Source of the DNA: Zygnema circumcarinatum
Lineage: Eukaryota; Streptophyta; Zygnematophyceae; Zygnematales; Zygnemataceae
Length of the DNA: 64,000 nt
Reading direction: 5' to 3'
Assembly: GCA_037447605.1 (NCBI GenBank)
Contig: CM074805.1
Location: 2,120,583 to 2,184,582 of the forward strand
A program made the position numbers and the translations under genes. The notes below the pieces were generated by a model. It ran no database searches. It was not told the origin of the DNA and saw nothing but the letters and a program-made list of their open reading frames with translations. Below are positions 58,813-64,000 of the stretch, piece after piece (position 1 is the stretch's first letter; every line of letters starts with the position of its first letter).

Positions 58813-61800
58813 TCACTTCTTTCCGTTAAAGTTGCGGAATAAATGGAATACGTTCTGTTTGCGCCTCGCAGCAAACTTCTCCCTCAGCCTCATCTGGTCG
58901 ATCATGTCGCTGGCATCCATGTATTCTAGCAGCTTCCTTCCCATGGTGCGCTTGCGGAAGACTATCTTCCTCACCATGCCGTGGACTCCCCAGTTGTTGT
59001 CAACGACCTGCGGAAGGTGGGGAAAAGTCGGTTCAGATTTTCTCCAGAGATCCATGAACGCTTAATCGAAGAGAACATTTATATTAAAAAATAAATAAAT
59101 AAATAAATAAAAAGACAGAAAGAGAAAGAGAGAGCAAAGGTTTTCAAAACACAGGAGAGCTTTTGAGTTCACTTTACCTGGGTCACTACAAAGTCCACCG
59201 AAGTGCTCATGACTCCAATGCTCTCCGTCTCCTGCAGGAGGAAGGCGTCCATCAGGAAATTGCGGGTCTTGTCGAATGCGCCGCGGAAGGCACGGTCCAG
59301 ACTGGCTCCCGCCACGTTAATCGTAATAGGGCTCTCAAGTTCACTGAGGTAGTCGGTGTATGAGTATCCATGAATCATATACACCTGCAGCAGGAGGAAG
59401 AAAACCGAGGCGTAAGAATGGGAAACGGAGCAGTAGAACTGGCAGTTTGAAGCATAAGCAGAACATGCAAAACTCTTTTGCAGCAGTGCAGGTCATGGAA
59501 CTCTTTTGATCATCAAAAAGGTGATAAGCTTACAAGGGCTGTTTCTCCAAGTGGAAAGTTGAGCATCTTGATGGATTGAGGGAGTGTCGCCTGCAGAACC
59601 ATAGACCCGGCCCTAAGCAGTAAGTTCGGGTAAACTTCACTAAAACGTCATTGACTTTCTGCTTTGCGTGGCCATCAATGCTGAGGGCTCGTCTCCCATG
59701 TCAGCACAAACATTTAGCAGTCGCATTACTTCACTTCGCACATAACGCATCCGTATAAGCTCCAAGCGATAGGTTTTGCAGAGTCTCTTATACACTGAAA
59801 ACCTTGACAGCCTACGACCGGTTCTCCAAAAATATACTTACAGCGGGGAGGAGTGTTATGCGCAGCACGACAGTGTACGATGTTTCAATGGCCGTCCCGG
59901 ACAGCTCGCTGTCTCCTTGCGCTGCCAATGAAGCAGTCACAGGGGGAAGCTGTCAGACGCGCCATCAAAGTCTATCATTTTTCGAATGCATATTGATCTT
60001 AGTGGTGTGTATCAACAAGTTTTGTCTTTCTCGTCCCACCTCCAAGGGTCTTCATGCTGCCTATCTTGAACTAGAAAAGGGTCACTAAACGCTCGGTATG
60101 CACCCGAAGGGTATATCATCAATCTAAGCATTTTAGACCCATCGGAGGTAAGAGCAGCGTTTGCAGACCTGCATGCGTGTCAGCGAGAACGAGCCTCGCG
60201 CCTTCGAGCTGAGCCTTGTAGTACATGGTAGTGCCTGTTGTGACGCGCCAATTGTCGATATTGCCTCCAAACCTGTACAAGGAAAATACACATCATTTCA
60301 ATCTACTCACCCTCTTGTGCTTGACACACTGCTGACATGTGTGGTTAAGCTTACTTCACAACAGCTTGAAAAGCTGCTACCATTATGAGAGAGAGGAATT
60401 GGGGAGGAAGGGTTGGGGGAGGGAGAGAGAGAGTGGGGGGAGGGAGAGGGAGCAGTCGTACAGGCTGGGAGAGACGGTGCTGGCCCCTTTCGTGCCACTG
60501 GGAGCACCCACGAGGAAGTTCTGCCCGTTCGCAGGCATGACGGCTGCGCGGCCATAGCGAGGAGGTCACGCTCTGGTCAGTTTGGTTTAACCAGGCCAAA
60601 AAACCAAAAATCAACCACAAAGGGAAGTTGCGGGACGGCCGGGAGTCTGACAACTTACCCATAATGCCAATATGAGCGCGAAGCGGGATCTGGAATGCCA
60701 AACTAGCGTTGGTGTATGTGATGTTGGTCAGATTGTTTGCGAGAGCGAACTGGAAGCCAGGGAGGTATTTCACTGGTTTATTGCTTAATCCTGCGGCGCC
60801 AGGACATACTAACCACCGCCTTTCAGAAATGTTCCTCAAAAAATAGAACACATTGTGTCAAGTTCGCCATTCAGCATGCCGTGTGCTGAGTTCAGACATG
60901 GCAGACAAAGATAGCCAAGTGTCTAAAGAAGATGGGATTTTAGCGTTCACCCTTACCTATGTCAACTGGGTGGGGGGTGATGTAGCCGATGGGTTGTGTG
61001 GTGGGCGTGGTTGGTGGTGCAGAGTTAGAGGGATCAATAAGAGAGGGTTGCAGGAACTGAAGCGCAAGCAGGAAACGAAGAAAAGGAAGGAAGTACAGGA
61101 AGTATTAGTAATCGCACGCAAGCAGCTAAGGTGAAGCACAGAGAGCACTCGTGTTTTCCAATTCAAAGTTCGCCTAAGGGAAACAATAGACTCTTTATGA
61201 CGACTGTTCCATAGAAACTGGGACTATACCTGATATACAGGGACTCCGTAGTATCCCTTGAGCACCGCGTCATACGTGATGTGGTAGATAGTGATGGTGG
61301 AGGCATCTCCTGTGAAGTTTGTTCCATCGCGCTTACCTCCCCTGGTGTAGTGGTACCTGCAGGGGGGGTCAAGCAGGAGGCAAAGAAGTCACTTTCGGCG
61401 GATGAAAGATTCGTGTACTGAGATTTCTACTTTTTCCAAATCACAAGCAAACCATCAGTTGAGAACTGGGAAGAATTCGAAGTACTCCACGTACTAGCGT
61501 GGGACATTCCATTGAGTGCTGCTCTGATAACTGTTTCCAGAACGGAAAGGTGGAAACACATACCCAAAGTTTGTGAGAACGTTTGCGCCATATGCCCTAT
61601 TGGTCTTAGGATTCCTGCGAGGCGTCATCTTCAAAATTTCCACCTGCCCCATGCCTCACCATCACTTCAGTATTCGTGCTCCCCCCTTCCACACCGCCTT
61701 TGCGAAGCAACCTTAATCATACATCCAACGCTTCATTCAACTATCCTGCATACATAATATGTGCCGCCTCGTCTGCAAGGCACGGCTTTCTTCTGGACCC

Positions 61801-62603
61801 CATCGATGATACAAGGAGAGAGCATCACATTCTCATCCCATGTGCCATACATACCTGGACGACATCCCCCGGCATCGCTCCGCAGACGTTGATGGGCCCA
61901 GTCACAATATGCGAGCCGCTGGCAGGAGGCTTCGGCACGCTCTTGTTGCCGGCGGTTTCTCCTTGCATCCACTTGTAGATGGACTCCAACCCCGGGTCTC
62001 CCTGCAGCCCCCCCAACCCACAAAGACAGATTGCATCAGATTGAATTCTCACCCTTTGATTGTCTGTTTCTTTGATTTTACCTAGCAACACTATCCAGGG
62101 ATTGTAGCACAGAACCGCAGAGCAAGATAAAAATGCAGCTCCCAAGCCCACTTCAGCTCACAGAGCGAGAGATGCGTTAGCAGGAGTAAATCTCTCGATT
62201 AAGAGATCCCCTTCGAAGCGGGGTCAGGCCACACCTTGATCATCTTGCTGTAGTCAGCGCCCGCCGTGTGCGTCCCGACCTCCACCGTGATGGTGTCCCC
62301 GCTCCGCACGTGCGCTGCAAAGGGGCGCGCCAAGTCGTAGTACCCCCACATCACCGTGTCCCTGCAGCACGCCCCGCTCAGGTAAGGAGGGAGGCCATGG
62401 ATCGAGCAGGGCCTCGCACGGCAGCAGAGGTATTCACAAGGCATCAAACAACTAAAGGCCATGGCGGTTGCTTACTTGTTAATTGGGAGGTACTCCGTGC
62501 TGGGGCCCATGCACGTCCCCGGCTGGGCTGCTGACAGCAGGGGGAAGGCGAGCAGCAGAGCCGCAGCGAGGAGAGCCATAGTGGGGCTGCCAGCTGCCGC
62601 CAT
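58813..62603 (-). CDS. secreted acetamidase/formamidase family (FmdA/AmdA) protein
   Basis: Members hydrolyse formamide or acetamide to ammonia plus the acid. Thirteen exons join in frame to 515 residues: 62476-62603, 62235-62361, 61855-62001, 61564-61643, 61230-61356, 60957-61056, 60659-60772, 60462-60543, 60169-60272, 59842-59921, 59534-59590, 59178-59384 and 58813-59007. The N-terminus MALLAAALLLAFPLLSAAQP is a clear signal peptide, so the enzyme is probably extracellular or vacuolar. Family landmarks are GDTITVEVGTHTAGADYSKM, GPINVCGAMPGDVVQV, RRNPKTNRAYGANV, FGGNIDNWRVTTGTTMYY, AQGDSELSGTAIET and VDFVVTQVVDNNWGVHGM. The C-terminal ~45 residues are highly basic. It is longer than bacterial FmdA (~400) because of the signal peptide, a Pro/Thr linker (SNSAPPTTPTTQP) and the tail. 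Substrate is inferred from the family only. Confidence 0.92.
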
Positions 62604-63368
62604 GGCGAGGTCAGGTGAGGCGAGCCGAGGCGAGCCGAGAGCAGAGGAGAGGAGGCACGTAGCGCTGAGAGAAGTCTCCCTCCTACCGGCCTCGCCCTAT
62701 CCTTATAGGCCCCCAGCCAGGCCCAAGCCATGCCCAGGCCAGGGCCCGGCAGTGGCGGGGAGTGGCGGAGGGAGTGTGGCGGCGGCGCGCTCCGACTCTG
62801 ACAAGGGCCGACGGTGCGATGTCGGCGCGGCCCCGCACCGACATGCCGCGGCCGCGGGGAGTGGGCCACGTGGGCCAACGCGCCACGTGGGATCACGTGG
62901 ACGTCGCGCAGCCAATGGAGGGAGCGGGCGGGCGGGCGGGCGGGGGCGTCACCTCCCCCAAGTACCGGCACGCGGCGGGGCAGGTCCACCTACAGGCGGC
63001 TGCCGCCGTTGGATTCGGAGATCCGACGGCGAAAGATGCGCCAACGTTCTGCGGACAAATGCGGCCGCCGCCTGCGCCGGCTCGTCGCATCCGGGGAAGG
63101 GGCATTCTGGCAGGCTGCGTACGGAGGCCGCGGTGTGGGGACACGTGGTGCACGAAAGGTCGGGCCGCGGCAGCAGTCGATATCGAGGAAGCTTCGTCAG
63201 TACGGCGCCTGGGAACTGCAGATGGAGTTCTATGGAGGCGGGCGGCGTCTATGGCCTCACAGTTCCGTGCAAAATTCCACAAGTTACTGAACTGGCGGCG
63301 GGCACCTGGAACTGGTTAGAACGAGTCGATTGCTAGCCGGGCTTGGCTGGGACAACTCTCCCAAAAAA
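62604..63368. promoter_or_regulatory. GC-rich upstream region of the amidase gene
   Basis: Very GC-rich for about 700 bp. CACGTG cores lie at 62867, 62884, 62894 and 63142; three fall within 33 bp. Open frames on both strands are composition effects. Confidence 0.6.
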
Positions 63369-63490
63369 AATAAACAAGGAAAATGATACTTCGCCCCCTT
63401 TTTTTTGAAATCCCGCCCTCCCATTTTGGCTATTCCGCCCTCTGTTTTGGATATCCCGCCCTTCCCCATTTTGGATATTCACCCCCCTGT
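63369..63490. repeat. short tandem repeat of ~23 bp units
   Basis: About four imperfect copies of a unit like CGCCCT...ATTTTGGATATTC, with CCGCCCTC/CCGCCCTT starts near 63412, 63436 and 63458. Poly-A and poly-T runs precede it. Confidence 0.7.
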
Positions 63491-63536
63491 TTTCTCCTTC
63501 TCACATATCAGCGCAACGTCCGTAAAGACATTCGCA

Positions 63537-63770
63537 GAGAGAGAGCAGAGCAGGGGAGAGAGAGTGAGAGAGAGCAGAGAGAGCAGAGGAGAGAGAGCGC
63601 AGAGGAGAGAGAGAGAGCAGAGGAGAGAGAGAGAGAGAGAGAGAGATAGAGAGAGGGTAGAGGATAGAGCAGAGGAACAGAGGAGAGAGAGAAGAAGAGA
63701 GGGAAAGCAGAGGAGAGAGAGCAGAGGAGAGAGAGAGTAGAGGAGAGAGAGAGAGAGAAAGAAAGCAAGT
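63537..63770. repeat. GAGA-rich purine microsatellite
   Basis: About 230 bp of GAGAGA and GCAGAGGAGA units, purines with few exceptions. The window then ends in a poly-G run (63980-64000), as at the other gap edges. Confidence 0.9.
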
Positions 63771-64000
63771 AGGCCAATCATTACATCATCACAGAGCTTC
63801 ACACCCACCGCAAAATATGAACAAAAAGAGAATAAAAAGTTCCTAAATATAGAAAAACTCGACAAAGTGTCTGCGCATTTGAAGCCTACAAGCTGCCAAA
63901 CTAGTTACACCTAAGAGTCTAACGTGGGGTCTAGAGTACAAATCTACATTGCTGGAGCCAGCCTGCCAGAATACATATGGGGGGGGGGGGGGGGGGGGGG

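Noticed and set aside
63405-63865. Glu/Arg or Ser/Leu-rich frames at the right edge
   Set aside because: Direct translation of the GAGA microsatellite.

Overview
This window is nuclear DNA from a plant-lineage eukaryote, most likely a streptophyte alga or an early-diverging land plant. Almost every gene is split by short GT-AG introns. Several products are typical of plants: a glyoxysomal malate dehydrogenase with a PTS2 signal, a two-domain DJ-1 protein, an ATXR4-type SET protein, an At1g01500-type protein, a SAG21/LEA_3-like protein, and ARM-repeat proteins of the plant U-box type. A propionyl-CoA carboxylase alpha subunit, which flowering plants lack, argues against an angiosperm. The species itself cannot be fixed from the sequence. 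|| Layout. 0.1-5.9 kb (+): 3' part of the propionyl-CoA carboxylase alpha gene. 6.9-7.9 kb (-): single-exon F-box/LRR protein. 9.3-13.1 kb (-): complete nine-exon glyoxysomal malate dehydrogenase, head-to-head with a two-domain DJ-1 gene (13.9-18.0 kb, +). 19.0-20.2 kb (+): small ankyrin protein. 21.1-22.2 kb (-): unidentified membrane/coiled-coil protein. 23.8-26.1 kb (-): At1g01500-type protein. 27.8-30.2 kb (-): ribosomal protein L10 (uL16). 32.0-33.6 kb (-): F-box protein with a Cys4 tail. 33.8-34.5 kb (-): LEA_3-like protein. 35.35-36.91 kb: triple-nested DNA transposons. 37.7-39.4 and 42.3-44.7 kb (-): two related ARM-repeat genes. 46-52 kb: gene-poor, with several miniature transposons. 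50.1-52.2 kb (-): dynein light chain LC8, head-to-head with an ATXR4-like SET gene (53.1-56.5 kb, +). 57.8-57.9 kb (-): first exon of a small unidentified gene. 58.8-62.6 kb (-): secreted acetamidase/formamidase-family protein. || The genes are a mixed neighbourhood, not a pathway or operon. Metabolic themes are propionyl-CoA (branched-chain and odd-chain catabolism), glyoxysomal redox, and amide hydrolysis. Other themes are ubiquitin/ARM signalling, chromatin or protein methylation, and stress (DJ-1, LEA). Upstream regions repeatedly form GC-rich stretches carrying CACGTG (G-box/ABRE-type) and CCGTAC motifs, densest next to the LEA-like gene and the amidase gene. || The most striking structure is a pair of copies of one ~480-bp TA-flanked miniature element in opposite orientation. 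One copy sits inside a second element, which in turn sits inside the other copy, and the empty site can be read directly. A second family, with ends like TAGGGGGTGTCAGACTTAA, has at least five copies, two of which split an older repeat. All three assembly gaps lie in long poly-G/poly-C runs. No CRISPR array, rRNA, convincing tRNA or viral gene was seen.
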